This document shows positions 20,682 through 32,800 of a DNA stretch of 64,000 nt, piece by piece. The position numbers and the translations under genes were made by a program. Under the pieces are notes generated by a model. It had not been told where the DNA came from, did not search any database, and worked only from the letters and a program-made list of their open reading frames with translations. Within the stretch, counting starts at the first letter, position 1, and the number at the start of each line of letters is the position of its first letter. This DNA comes from Ascoidea rubescens DSM 1968 (Eukaryota > Ascomycota > Saccharomycetes > Ascoideales > Ascoideaceae), in contig NW_017962914.1 of NCBI RefSeq assembly GCF_001661345.1, positions 1 to 64,000 on the forward strand, in the 5' to 3' direction.

Positions 20682-23600
20682 ATGAAAGTCAAGACCTTCA
20701 AGCACGCAAATACACCCACCAGGAATGTTGTCTACGCCGGTCTGAACCCCAATTCCAGCTCAATCAGCAACAAGTCCTCTCTACCTTCCATCGACAAATA
20801 CATTCCAACTTCAATTATTGCTCAAATCGAAGAGCAAAGTTTGAAGAACGATTTTGACGATATCACCTCCAGAAACACAAAGTTGAATTCTCTCACCTCA
20901 AATTCCAACTCATTTCAGCCCAATATCGCCAATAATACCAGTTCTGGCACAAAAAACAACACCATTATTAACGAAAATATCAGCAGGAAGGCCTCTCCAA
21001 GCAGAAACAAAAAACCTTATAACATGAACTATAATTTAAATCACTATCGTCAATCATATTCCAGCAATCCACTGGATGCTGCAAAAGCTGCTGCTTCAGC
21101 GATAAATAACTCAGGAAGCTCTTTAAGATCCTACTCATTAAACTCTACTTCTCCATACTATAATCAGTTTGATTTCGATTCGCCTGCCTCCTTTGTTCAA
21201 AATCATTCCAATAATCAAGTCAAATTACACAGATTAAATCAGTTGACCAGTCTATCCAGTTTACCTAGTTCAAATCATAATAATATTCAAAATAACTTAA
21301 TAAGACCGAATTATTCATTATCAAATCGTCGTTCTCAATCTTTATTGAATTACCCTTTATCTTCTGTTAATCAAAATCATCCAAATCACCAACATTATCA
21401 AACTAACTTAATCACTCCACAAAATTCTCAATTGAAATTGAAATCTCCAATAAAAAATAACAATTCCAAAAAAAAACATTCAATAGATAATTTACCTTTA
21501 TCAAATAATCCAAAAATGAATTCAAACATAAGCTCATTAAACACCTCACTAACTAACTCATTAAACAATTTTTCAAATATTATTAAAACATCAACAACTC
21601 AAAAAGGAAACATCACCATTAAAAAGACTAAAATATTCGACCCAAATGGCAATTTGAGAAAAATATCAATCAAATCAATCAAAAAATTAAATGGTTATGA
21701 TATAATTAAATCAAACTCAATTGAAATTCCAAATCCTACTCTAAATACTAACCCCAATATGAACGCCAACACTAATTCTAACTCTAATATTCAAAATAAT
21801 AATAATCAAAATATCGATATTTGGAAAGATTTTGAAACATTAAATGAAGAACCTGATTCGGACCTGGAGTTTGATATAGATTACAATTTCAATCAAGAAT
21901 TAAATAACTTTCAAAATAATCTTGAAACTAATCATAACACAAACACATTATCAAATACATTACCAAATAAACCAAAAATTAAAATAAACACTCAATTAAA
22001 CAATAAAATCAGTCAAGAACTTTTTTCTTCCCACACTACTCAATCTCAATCTCAATCCCCAAATAAACAATTCAACCCAAACCCTTCAAATAATAATCTT
22101 GAGGATTCAGAACCTTTTAGCTTTGAGGATAAATCTGGCTCTATAGATGATAACATTAATAATAACAATGTTCTTATAATTAACGGCAAATTTGACAATA
22201 AAATTACAAAAAAAACTGTCGCAAAGACTGATAATAAAATCAATACTAAAACAAAACTAGATTTATTCAATATTCAAACATCTCATCAAAAAAACGATCC
22301 AAATCCTAGCTCTAATTTGGTCATTGATAACTATCTCGGCCAAATTCCCTCAAATATCATCGAAATTGATAACAACAGTTCCTTAGTTGAAACTGAGCCT
22401 TTAAATTTAAACCGGACCTCAGTTCCAAATTTTAACTCAATTTATAAAAACACAGATAATGATTATAAATTCATTTCATTTTCTGGCCCAAGAAAACTCA
22501 AATCTACTCCTCTGTTGACTCCTATATCTCAAAACCTACCTACTATCCTAAATACAAAAAGATCTACTCCTTCTTTGATTGCCAATGATGATATTCCTGC
22601 TCGTTCAATTAATAGATTGCCCGAAGTACAAATGCATAGAAGAACCTCTTCAAAATTGTCTTCCGCTGCTTCGAATTTACCTTCTCCTTCTCCAATACAC
22701 GACTCAAATAATATATTTAATTTAAGTAATGGCAGGATTAATCCTAATATGAACATCGATTTGTTAAAGACTCCCCAAAGTAAATATGATGATTGCTCAA
22801 TTCCAGTTCATACAACTCCGCCAACTTCTGAATCAAATTGTTCTTCTCCTAGAAAAAAAATATACAGTGTTAATTTTGCCCAGGGCGTTCAATATATTAA
22901 TAATGATACTAACGATAATGATAAAAGCGTTAAAGATGGAAATAAAACTAAACGTCCAAGTGATTATTCTGAAGCTGAATTGTATGCTAAAGCTTTAGAG
23001 GTTGCAAAAGAAAGAGTTTATGGAAATAGTTCTCACGAGAATAGTAACTTGGTTTTACAAAAACCTCAAACAAGAAGATTTAATAGTGGTGGGATTAGAA
23101 AATTTAATGATTCTGATCGATCCTTCTCTTTAAGAAGTGATAGCTCAAAAGATAAAAATAAATTGCGAACAATGTCATTAACAAGTTCACTTTTTGGCCA
23201 AAATAGCAAAATTTCTACTAATAATCGAAATCATTCAATTTTATCTTTAGATTCTCAACTTTTAAATAAGTCACAATTCAATAAAAGAAATTTAAGCAAT
23301 AATAGTGAGTCTGACTTGGAAAATAGTTTGAGTGCACAAAAAACATATTCTGGTACGCTGAAAGCTTTTGTTAGCCATTCATTGAGAAATAATGATCTCG
23401 AAAATAATTCGAATCATCTTTCTCAAGAAAATATTACAAAAATAGTTGACGATGAAATTATGTCTAAAAAGGAAAAAAAACGCCAGCGAAAATATCTTGA
23501 GGAAAAAATAAAATTAAGTCAAATGAGTTTAAAAGAAGAAATTGCAAAAGTTCAACAAAATGCCCCAAAAAAGGTTTCATCAAATGATAAAAATGTATCA

Positions 23601-23873
23601 AAAAATTCAAATAATAAAAATAAGCATACATTCAAAAGATTCTCAATTCATAGTAGCAGTAATAACAAATCAAAAAATCATAAATCCACGAAAAAGGATG
23701 AGCATAAATCAAACAAAAATATTAATATATCGAGTAATAAATCTCCAACAAAACCTGATAACAATGATAATAATCAAAATTTAATGAAGGAATCGGTTGT
23801 TTCAACCTCAGAACCAATACATGCTAATAATCATAAAGCCTCAAAATTAAAAAAATTGTTTTCTAAGTTTTAA
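20682..23873 (+). CDS. Seg1/Eis1-like eisosome-associated scaffold candidate
   Basis: A 1063-residue, largely disordered basic protein rich in Asn, Ser and Pro. The start is the ATG at 20682 (MKVKTFKHANTPTRNVVYAG). An open stretch upstream codes only hydrophobic, pyrimidine-tract-derived residues and is read as leader. Family hints: LDAAKAAASAINNSGSSLRS near residue 140, the block ITIKKTKIFDPNGNLRKISI plus IKKLNGYDI near 310-340 (Seg-type proteins carry a similar 'kkt-x-D-x-G-x-kk-x-NGYe' element), YSEAELYAKALEVAKERVYG near 760 and a Lys-rich coiled coil KKEKKRQRKYLEEKIKLSQM near 930. It ends KLKKLFSKF, a possible amphipathic membrane-binding tail. In yeasts Seg proteins organise plasma-membrane eisosomes. 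The family call rests on remembered motif resemblance and is tentative; the gene itself is secure. Confidence 0.5.
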   Translation: MKVKTFKHANTPTRNVVYAGLNPNSSSISNKSSLPSIDKYIPTSIIAQIEEQSLKNDFDDITSRNTKLNSLTSNSNSFQPNIANNTSSGTKNNTIINENISRKASPSRNKKPYNMNYNLNHYRQSYSSNPLDAAKAAASAINNSGSSLRSYSLNSTSPYYNQFDFDSPASFVQNHSNNQVKLHRLNQLTSLSSLPSSNHNNIQNNLIRPNYSLSNRRSQSLLNYPLSSVNQNHPNHQHYQTNLITPQNSQLKLKSPIKNNNSKKKHSIDNLPLSNNPKMNSNISSLNTSLTNSLNNFSNIIKTSTTQKGNITIKKTKIFDPNGNLRKISIKSIKKLNGYDIIKSNSIEIPNPTLNTNPNMNANTNSNSNIQNNNNQNIDIWKDFETLNEEPDSDLEFDIDYNFNQELNNFQNNLETNHNTNTLSNTLPNKPKIKINTQLNNKISQELFSSHTTQSQSQSPNKQFNPNPSNNNLEDSEPFSFEDKSGSIDDNINNNNVLIINGKFDNKITKKTVAKTDNKINTKTKLDLFNIQTSHQKNDPNPSSNLVIDNYLGQIPSNIIEIDNNSSLVETEPLNLNRTSVPNFNSIYKNTDNDYKFISFSGPRKLKSTPLLTPISQNLPTILNTKRSTPSLIANDDIPARSINRLPEVQMHRRTSSKLSSAASNLPSPSPIHDSNNIFNLSNGRINPNMNIDLLKTPQSKYDDCSIPVHTTPPTSESNCSSPRKKIYSVNFAQGVQYINNDTNDNDKSVKDGNKTKRPSDYSEAELYAKALEVAKERVYGNSSHENSNLVLQKPQTRRFNSGGIRKFNDSDRSFSLRSDSSKDKNKLRTMSLTSSLFGQNSKISTNNRNHSILSLDSQLLNKSQFNKRNLSNNSESDLENSLSAQKTYSGTLKAFVSHSLRNNDLENNSNHLSQENITKIVDDEIMSKKEKKRQRKYLEEKIKLSQMSLKEEIAKVQQNAPKKVSSNDKNVSKNSNNKNKHTFKRFSIHSSSNNKSKNHKSTKKDEHKSNKNINISSNKSPTKPDNNDNNQNLMKESVVSTSEPIHANNHKASKLKKLFSKF

Positions 23874-24315
23874 TCAGTCAATTGGACAAATTTTCATTAA
23901 TTTTTTTTCCCTAAAATATTTGTACTTTTTATAATTTTTCTTTCTTTTGATAGACTTATTCTTTTTGTTTTTTTGTTTTTTTGTTTTTTTGTATTTTTTG
24001 ATGTATTTTTTTGATATTTCTTTAATATTTCTTTAATACCTTTAACTCTTCTTAATATTTTAATTTTTTAAATTTTTATATTTTTTGATTTTTTCTTGTT
24101 TTATATAGGATATGTAATGAAATAGACTAATGACAATCATGCAATTTGGATTTAATATAATATAATATAATAAATGTAATTTTACACATTTTGATATTTA
24201 TTTCTACAAATGAGTGAAATAAGGGTGAAATAAAATTATTCATGCCTTTTTTATAATAAACAAACCAAAATAAATGGACCCTTCAATTTCATTAAAAATT
24301 TATTTAGTATTAAAA
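23874..24315. other. Convergent intergenic region, SEG-like/RPL32
   Basis: T-rich 3' flank with GTTTTTTT repeats near 23962-23992 and an AATAT run near 24156-24170. No gene seen. Confidence 0.65.
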
Positions 24316-24711
24316 TTAAGCTTCTAAAGAAAGACGACCTTTTGGATTAGTAACTTTTAAACCTAAGGCTTTTGCACGTTTGAGAATATCAACTCTATTA
24401 CGGGAAGAAACATTGTGAGCAATTTCAGCAGCATATGATTTTGTGTGCAATAATAATAAATCTAAATCTTTGACATTAGCAACTAAGAAAGCTTTGTGAC
24501 CAGAAGGCATCATACCTCTAGTTTTTTTATTTGAACCATAACCTATTTTTGGTTGAGAAATGGTACCTCTGAAACGACGACGAACACATGAATCAATACC
24601 TTTTTGTTTTCTCCAGTTTTCAGAGACACGATGGTAACGATCAGAGTGGTGACGTTTGAACTTCTTTTGGTGCTTTTTAACGATTTTTGGATGTGGTAAT
24701 GAGGCAGCCAT
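24316..24711 (-). CDS. RPL32: 60S ribosomal protein eL32
   Basis: Structural protein of the large cytoplasmic ribosomal subunit. The 131-residue protein is full length and colinear with yeast Rpl32, including [54 protein letters not shown] and the closing [19 protein letters not shown]. The coding part is a single exon. A leader intron is likely: an exact TACTAAC branch site lies 22 bases before the start and the sequence directly before ATG ends in AAG. Upstream, the only GTATGT donor in the interval lies about 670 bases away. Long first introns near the start codon are typical of yeast ribosomal protein genes. It is divergent from ROX3. Confidence 0.97.
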   Translation of the reverse strand: MAASLPHPKIVKKHQKKFKRHHSDRYHRVSENWRKQKGIDSCVRRRFRGTISQPKIGYGSNKKTRGMMPSGHKAFLVANVKDLDLLLLHTKSYAAEIAHNVSSRNRVDILKRAKALGLKVTNPKGRLSLEA

Positions 24712-25381
24712 CTTGGAACATAATAAAATAAAGTTAGTAATTGATTGTCAAAATGATAATGCCAATTATACAATTGTGTTCAAATCATAAGATATTATTG
24801 GAATGTTTTGATATTATTGAATTGTTTTGGTATTTGTAAATATTTTTAGATATTAATTTTTTATTCATTATAAAAATATTTTGGTTTATTTTCTATCAAG
24901 CTTAAATATTCTATGAAAAATACATTTGCTATAAATTTATAATCAAGTCTTGCTTTTTTGAAAAAATTCCAATTTGTATAGAAGATCATGTAACATTATA
25001 TGGTAACTATTACTACCATAGTGTTTTTAAACTCATTATTTTTGATTTTTCATAAAAAAGTAGAAATGCAAAATACAATTATTTTTACTACATTTGCTTT
25101 AGTTTTTTATTTACTTGTTTTCTTTTTCTGAAATATTTTTGAATTTATTTATTCTGGAAAGTCAAAACCAAAATATATTTTTTTGAAATAAACACTTTTT
25201 GGGATTCAATGTATAGTTCTTTTTTGATGTTTTGAATGAAATGCTGAAAGTCAGCAATTGTGTCAAAAACTGTAGTGCTTGTAATGCTAATGGTTCTGCA
25301 GTTGGAATCAAAAAACAGTTGCAAATACTCGCCTGAGCCACTGGAGTATCTGGAGCTTGAAAATCTCGGAGCAGAACATAC
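24712..25381 (-). other. RPL32: Probable RPL32 5'-leader intron
   Basis: On the minus strand: donor AAAG|GTATGT at 25381-25376, branch site TACTAAC at 24739-24733, acceptor CCAAG at 24712, directly before the RPL32 ATG. GTATGT occurs only once on this strand in the interval. Length (about 670 nt) and branch-to-acceptor distance (about 22 nt) are normal for a ribosomal protein intron. It explains an otherwise empty 0.7 kb. Confidence 0.65.
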
Positions 25382-25527
25382 CTTTAACTATTATTGATTC
25401 TGATTGCGATATCGAGGATCTTGCTGAAGTTGATAAATATGGATATATTTCACTTATCTCAGACTTGGACTGCTGAATATTTTCACCAATCCAAACTCCA
25501 CCTTCTGGGCTTTACCTAATCAGATTA

Positions 25528-25533
25528 CACGTG
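25528..25533. promoter_or_regulatory. CACGTG E-box (Cbf1-type) between RPL32 and ROX3
   Basis: The site reads GTCACGTG on the minus strand, matching the RTCACGTG consensus of Cbf1. Cbf1 is reported to bind ribosomal protein promoters in Candida-type yeasts, where Tbf1 replaces Rap1. It lies about 150 bp upstream of the inferred RPL32 exon 1. Function is inferred. Confidence 0.4.
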
Positions 25534-25785
25534 ACTGAACTTGTTTCTAGTTTGAAATTCCCAAAAAACACACGCAGTCTGAGAAAACCGTGTTTGTGAC
25601 ACGTCACACAAAACCATATATTGCTCTTGAGCCCTACTACAATGCACATGATAATTCATTACAGCCCTCTTTTAGGTTCCACTTCAGTGGTGCGGATTCA
25701 AACTTTATTTGTGGTTGACACAATTAAAAACAAAAGGATCGCTTTTCTGTTGTTATTTCACTCTCCATCAGATAATGAGCCTAAG

Positions 25786-26347
25786 ATGCCTTCAGACGAG
25801 TCTTCTGATATAGGTCTTTACTATGTAGACTTTAACAGTATGTTTAGGTGTGGTTTTCTCATTGACCTGTTCTTCTTCAGTGGTGACTAATACATCTCAT
25901 CTGCTTGCAGGAAATTTCCAAAAGTGCAATGCTTGTCCTCTTGATAATTTGATTGAATCTTTTGGTTTATCTGACATCGCTGCTTCAGTGGCTCGAACAA
26001 AGCCTAATGGTGAGAAGGCTGTTAAGTTGAGAAAATCCTACAAATCTCATATCAACGATTTGCCTTACAAGCACACAATCAAGAGCGATAATATACTTGA
26101 GTCAATTGCTTTGAGAGAAGATATAACGCTTGGTTTGAATGATCTCTCCAATTTTATTAAACCAATCGATAGGGACTTGGTTTCAAGAGCTTTAAATTTT
26201 AAGAAAACTCCAAAGGATTCTCTCAATGATATTGAAATTGAAGATTTACAATTTAAAACTATTGTTGATTTTGACAAGAAAAGTTTAAAAAGAAAACAGA
26301 AAAATGGCTATACCAACGATGACGATTTGAAACGTCGTCGTATGTGA
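25786..26347 (+). CDS. ROX3: Mediator subunit Med19/Rox3 (two exons)
   Basis: Head-associated subunit of Mediator, linking regulators to RNA polymerase II. The CDS is join(25786..25837, 25911..26347), 162 residues. Exon 1 codes MPSDESSDIGLYYVDFN, aligning with the YYYVD start of Rox3. Exon 2 continues with the family hallmark DNLIESFGLSDIAASVARTK and [18 protein letters not shown] (yeast Rox3: [27 protein letters not shown]). The tail ends in KKSLKRKQKNG and DDLKRRRM, like the basic KRRRLE end of Rox3. Splicing needs a 73-nt intron with GTATGT donor and GCAG acceptor; without it exon 1 runs into a stop. It is shorter than S. cerevisiae Rox3 (220). Confidence 0.93.
25838..25910 (+). other. ROX3: ROX3 intron, 73 nt
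   Basis: Donor GTATGT at 25838, branch sequence GACTAATAC (CTAATAC at 25887-25893), acceptor TTGCAG ending at 25910. Phase 1. Removing it joins two pieces of the Rox3 family alignment in frame. Confidence 0.9.
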
Positions 26348-26880
26348 TTCAATAATAATTTTGATTGTTTTGAATTAATCTAAATTAATCTCTTTTGATT
26401 CTGTTTTCCGATCTACTCAGTTTTGTTTCAATATATCATTTTCCTAAAATGCATACCTGCTTTTCCTTATTTTCCTTATTTTCCTCATTTATACTCTATA
26501 CTATATTTCAAAACAAAAAGATACAGCGATTTTATTTACAAATTCTATAAATTTTTATATAATATATTAATAATACAATTTAATTCAAGTAAAATCAAAA
26601 ATGAAAATAAAAATAGCAAAAATAAACAAATTAACTAATATTAAAATGAACAGAAAGTCAAAAAAACTAATAAAAGAACAAAATTAACAGAAGAAACAAA
26701 GAAAATAAACTTAGAGTTAAAATTAAAATTAAAGCTAAAATTAAAATTAAAATTAAAATTAAAATTGAACCCGAAACTGAAATCAAATTTAATTTGAAAA
26801 ATAAATTAAATTTGATAATAAACGTAAAAAGATAGCATAAATAACATTATGTAGCATCAACTTAAAAACCCAATGCAACT
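26348..26880. other. Convergent intergenic region, ROX3/FMP27
   Basis: AT-rich 3' flank of both genes with TTTCCTTA repeats near 26460 and an array of AAAATT units at about 26714-26766. No gene seen. Confidence 0.65.
26714..26766. repeat. AAAATT hexanucleotide repeat
   Basis: About eight units, one interrupted by GCT, in the 3' flank of FMP27. Confidence 0.85.
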
Positions 26881-29800
26881 TTATAATTCCTTATCTTCTT
26901 CATCTTTGCTACTGCTACTTCTTAATAGAACTTTAGGAACAGATTTTTTTCTTAAGTCAGATATCGATGTAAAAGATTCATAATGTGTCAATTGTCTCAA
27001 TGGCAACATAATCTTCTTATTTTTATTTCTATGATGCTTTAATTTATTTCCAATCAATTGCCCCGTATGTGCCAATAGTGATTTTATAACAATTTTCTTC
27101 AAATTCATTGCAAGATCCAACAACGTCCAGACCCTATTGGAAAAATGAATTAGTGGTAATTTCAAAACAAAATCATTCACATTAATTAGCTTAGTTTTAC
27201 CGGCACCTTTATAACTAACGCACAATATACAGTGATTGACTTGGAATGAAACGATGCTTAGATATTTTGATGCTCGGCCAATCATCTCATCAACTTCATC
27301 TTGTTCTTCAATATTTGGCAAACTTGTTAATGTTGTTGAATTGTTTTGAATACCATTTATTCTGTGACTTCTTAATGTAAACTTTCGATTAACAGGAGTT
27401 CCTCCTTCTTCTTTTAGACTGATTTTGGTATCTTGTCTCAGACTTAATGAGCTTGACTTGCTTCCATTTCTAATTGAAAATCCATCATTAGATCCATTAG
27501 ATCCATTGTCTTCATCATCATCATCCCCATCATCATCACTTTCTTCATCGTACCCATCATCTAATACAATTCTACTGTTCATTGAATTACTAGAAAATGA
27601 TGTATCACTGTAATCCTCATCATCATCATCATCGTCCCCCTCCTCCTTCCCATCATCTTCGTCGTCTTCATATTCAATAATTCGTTGTTTGGACCTTAAC
27701 TCACTATTTTTCTTTCTGCTTTGAAAATTTGTAAGTGTACTGGAACCACTAACTAACGTAGAATCTTGATTTCCACCACCATTTTCGACTATTGATACCT
27801 GATTATAATCATTTGGAAACAAATAATGAAATATTTTTTCTCCAGTTTTTTGTTCTAATTGAATCTTAACTGGTTGCAATTTCACATTAAAATTTCTAAT
27901 AACTTTGATTCCCCCAACTGGTTTGTCCATTTTCCACTCAATTCTAACTAAATTATCACTTTTTGACAGACTTTTGGGCTCTGAACCTTTTGGAGTAAAT
28001 GGTGAAAAAAATTCTTGATACAATACATCTTTCTCCAAATTAAAACATTGAATTATTCCAATATCAATTGCATTACGATTTGAACCATCGGGACTCTCTA
28101 ATCGATTAAACTTAGAATTAGCTAAAGCAACATCTAGAAATGGTTTTCTATCATCCTCTAACATATGCAAGATTATTTGGTCGGCTCTAATTGCCCATTC
28201 CAAAGTATCGTGCGACTCCTGGTATTTTTTTCCTCCCAAATTAACAACTTTCATTAAAAGATATAATTGAACTAAAGTTTCATATTTTTGATTTCCAATC
28301 GCTGAGTAGTCGCTTAATTCATTTTCCAGTAATAACGGCTTTCTAAACGAATAACACAATTCTAATTTGCGCAACAACTTGGCCGTCTCTTGAAGGAACT
28401 TAAGCTGATCCAAATAACTCGAAAGATTTGAAAGGTCTGACTTGATTATCATTTTTTCTAATTTTTCATTCAACGTTTTGCTTGTGGGCTCACTGTAAAT
28501 TAATAAATTAATGATTATAGAATAGAAAGCTGAATATTGTGAAGAATCACACGAAACAACAACTTTTGGACATTCCACAATAACTTTGTTTCTTCTGATA
28601 GACCCATAATTTTCATCCATAAGCACCATTGGATTCACACGATCATATCTAACTGTTATTGATGTCTTTTCCAATAATAAATTATTCGATAGCAAATTAT
28701 TGTTATGACAAGATTCAGGACCCAACCATGGAGGCCAGTTGGAAAGAGATCCGTAGTTTTTGATTCCAGTAAAGAGTTTATTTGCATTTGTTGCAACCTC
28801 TCCTTTAGAAAAAACAAAAACATTGGCTTGGTTAAGAATTGCCCCAAACCTTTTTTCAACGGAAATAACATCTGTTTCCTCTTTTTCCAATAATTCTATC
28901 TGTTTGTACTTCTTCTCAATAATAGAAACAATATTCAACTGAATGCTTGGAGCTATAACAAGAACACATGAATCAACATTTTCATCCTTGATTAATTGAA
29001 TTTGAGGTAATATTAATTTAAAACAATAATCATTTTCATGAGAGAGATTAACATCGTTTTCATTTACAGCTGCTAAATCTTCTTCAAAAAACTTAAGTCT
29101 GTCAACACAAGACTTTTTATCATATGAGAACTGCAAAGGTTGATTGTGATCTTTGCTTTCCTCTTCAATTCTAGATAAAGTGGATTTCAATGCGGCTTCA
29201 TCAGATCGATCATTTTGCTCAACTATTATATCTCGGAAATAAGAAACAGCCTTATTTCCTAAATACTCGTCCATAGTGCTTTCTAAGTTAACCAAATGAA
29301 TGTATTTGTAAAAAAAATTTCTGTTGTGGACATTCCATTTTAATAACATATTGTGAACAATAAATTGATTATTAAAGCGGGACTTTTCATTTTCCGAAAA
29401 ATCAACATCTTGTAAGTATGTTGCATCGCAGGAAGTAGGATTTTCCTTGAATACCATAAGATCTTCATGTATTTTGCACAAATCCAGAAATCTCTTTTCT
29501 AAATTTTCTATTATCTTTTGTAAAGAAACGCTATAATGTTTATCGTCAAATGTTTTTGTTTCAAGAGTGGCTTTATGAAGTTGAATTTCCTTTTTAATTT
29601 GATCCATGCGTTCTTGTGTGAGTTTGAATTGTGTGTCTATCCAGTAGTTCTTTCCCAATATACAATCGTGCGCAACACAATTGTTATTGTTAGAAAGCAC
29701 ATAAGATTCATCAAAATTGGTCTGTCTATAATATGATAAATGAGGTGTGAACATGAGAGGAAATATCCGGGCTGTCGCCTTATAAGTTTCTAATGAATTA

Positions 29801-32800
29801 GTCCCAACTTCCTCAAAATCGTTTCTATCGTACCACGAAAGATCATTGTCAAAAGTTCTGACCTTAGCTGAATGATTGCCTGAATAAGTACCATTGGGCA
29901 CTTGATTTTTCAATATTCCTTCAATAATTCTAATGTCAAAGTTCGATATGATCATCTCTCCAACCTCAAATTTCATCTGAGTTACTCGTTTTGTCAAGTT
30001 TAATTTCTCGTAATGTTTGACAAACAACTCCTTTTTCTGATGAAGATCAAGAGCAAAAGAATCAAGTTTACCTTTCATGCCATACGAATACACCTCATTC
30101 AATGATAGCTCTTTTTCATTGTCTCTTTGAAAATGTGACATAAATAATGGAGAAATCAAAAATTGATACTTGATACTGTCCAAATATTGAGCAAACTTTT
30201 TAGTAGAGGTTTCGGGTCCAAAGATCTTACCATGACGTATAGGTAGTGACATGTTTCCAGAAAATAACTTCCACCAAGCAAAGAAATGTTCTATAGACCG
30301 CTGAGTCAAATGAACAGTATTATAAGGTCCTTTTTGAGTTTTTAATCTAGAATTTGAGGTTGAAGGCGATACCAATGAAAAGGCCATATGAACAAAATGA
30401 CTTCTGAACTTTTCATAGGCATCATATTTACTTAAGTCTTCAACATAATCTGGATTTGTCAATTTAATCAAATAATGTGGAGTAAATTCAGATGACCTTT
30501 GCGTTTTTGTTATCATCCTCTCAAAATTGATCCCCATCTTAAACTGAACATTTCCAGAAAGCTGAATAGTTACCTTTTCAAAATAATGTTTAGACATTTC
30601 CGCTATTACACCACGATTGACAAAAGGCAACTCTGTTTTATAATCATCCTCCAAATAGTAATTAGCAATAGATGATACAAATAAAGAAGAAGTAGGTAAG
30701 AAAACAGACTCTGAAGAATGTCTAGACCACACCAACAAAGGCTCCGCTAGATGATTAGGAATAACCCACATAACTTGGTCTGCATCCACTACAAGAAAAT
30801 CTTTTGGATCATCATTTCGATTAAGATCCAATATCACATTCCCCTTGAAGCATAGAATAAAACCAGCAGCCGAACCAGTTAGTTCGTATGGAGACCTTGA
30901 CCCTTTAAATAATATGTGCAAGTCCCCATGATCGTTCCAGTTGAAACGAATTCTAGCATGAACGTTTGCTCTAAGTTTATCCCAAAATCCAATTTTATCT
31001 GAAGGATCCAATGGAGGCTTGGTGAAGGCATCAAAAATAAGCATAATTTGCTGAATACATGCTGTCTGCGATGAACCCCAAGTAAACTTTGTAGGCTTGC
31101 TTGTGTTTATATCAACAACTAAATTTGGAAACATTTTGATTGATGCAACAGTTCTGGGAATCAATAAAGAATATAAACAAAGATTTTCTCTTTGATCGCA
31201 ACAATAAACAAGTGGCACAAAAACATTTCTAATATTGGAAGGAGAGTCAAAAAAATCTTCAGCAATAATACAATTTCCATGAATATGAACAGAAGGAATA
31301 CTAGAAAACTGATTATCAGAAATAGAAGGAATATATAATAGTGGCAATGGGTAATCCCTTAAATGAACTCTTAACTCGGATAATTTTAAATCAATGTTGA
31401 AGGGCAATAAAAGCGTATACTCAGTATCATAGGGGACCCCTTTTCCAATATCATGAATATACTTGGGTATGGAATCAATGGGAAAATCGACACGATCTAT
31501 CTTTAAGTCTAAATTTTCTAGTATTATACTCATAAGAGGGGGATAAAGAGAATTTTCTAACAATCTTCTATTCAAATGTTTATGAGATCCCATATTATTT
31601 GAAAGTAAACCATAGAGAAAATCAGCATTATTGGAAATTTCTTGAGCCATTTTTTGTTTATACACCTCAACTCTTTTTAGCCAAGATTTGGATAAATTTC
31701 TTTGCAAAACGTCCAATTTCTGAGACACACTTTCTCTTTCCATAAAATTCGAAGAAATATTATCCTGATCATCAATTTTATAATAATCCTTTATACTGAA
31801 TATACTATTTTTATTTCTCAAAACCACAGAAAAACACGATGATTCTTCTAAGCTAACGTCTTCGTCATGAAATGAATGTTTTGCTGCTTCTATAAAAAAG
31901 TTAAGCTTGGAAAGTCGCTCTTTCTGTTCAGCTATACCAATTTGGAAAATCATACTTAACTCACTCTCAAATGGATCATCATCCATTGAAAAGATCCCTC
32001 TTCTGGATTTTAAATGAATCTTGGGAAAAATAACAGGGGGTACAGCATGTGGTTTGATAACAATCCCCGGTGAATTGTTTTTTAAAGAGTAATTCAATTG
32101 CTTTGCAACCTTTAAAAACGTTCCCAAATTATCAAATAATTTATGAATGACAAATTGGTGAGGAATAGAAAATCTAATTGAGTGAGAACAAATTTCAAGC
32201 ACTGTATCAAGATCTATCTGTTTTTCATTTTTGCATCGTATGTATTCTAGTAAATTGTCAAAATTCAATAAAAGTTGACAATAGTTGACATTAACAAGTG
32301 TCGCCCAAAATCCAGAAACAGTTGGAGATTTCACACAAAGCCTGAGAACCTCGGAATTTGAAAAAATACTAGGCATATCGGGTGTTAATTTGATATGAGA
32401 ATGAAAGTTTTCATAACGCATTTTAAAATTGTTAGGTAGTTGCAAGACAATATCAATCGAGCCAAAATCACCACTTAAAACCAAGAAATCAAGTATCGAG
32501 CTATTGAAGCCATTATTTTTATTCAGTATCTGGTTTTCAACGATTGGTATAGGTGATTTTGAAACTTTTTTATAAAACGAGAAAACAGTGTTTCTAATCA
32601 AACTCACGGAAGACACAATTAAAAAGTAAATAATGTGAGAAAAAAGCAAATCGAATCTATCAACTGAAACGTTTACTTTAAGTAAATCCTTTAAGTAATC
32701 TTTTTTATGAAATGCAATAGAAGTTAGCTCAACCATTGGCATTTTAAAAAAGTTCTTTGATTGTAAGTAAAAAATCTTTTCATTGCTGGGTTCCATGATA

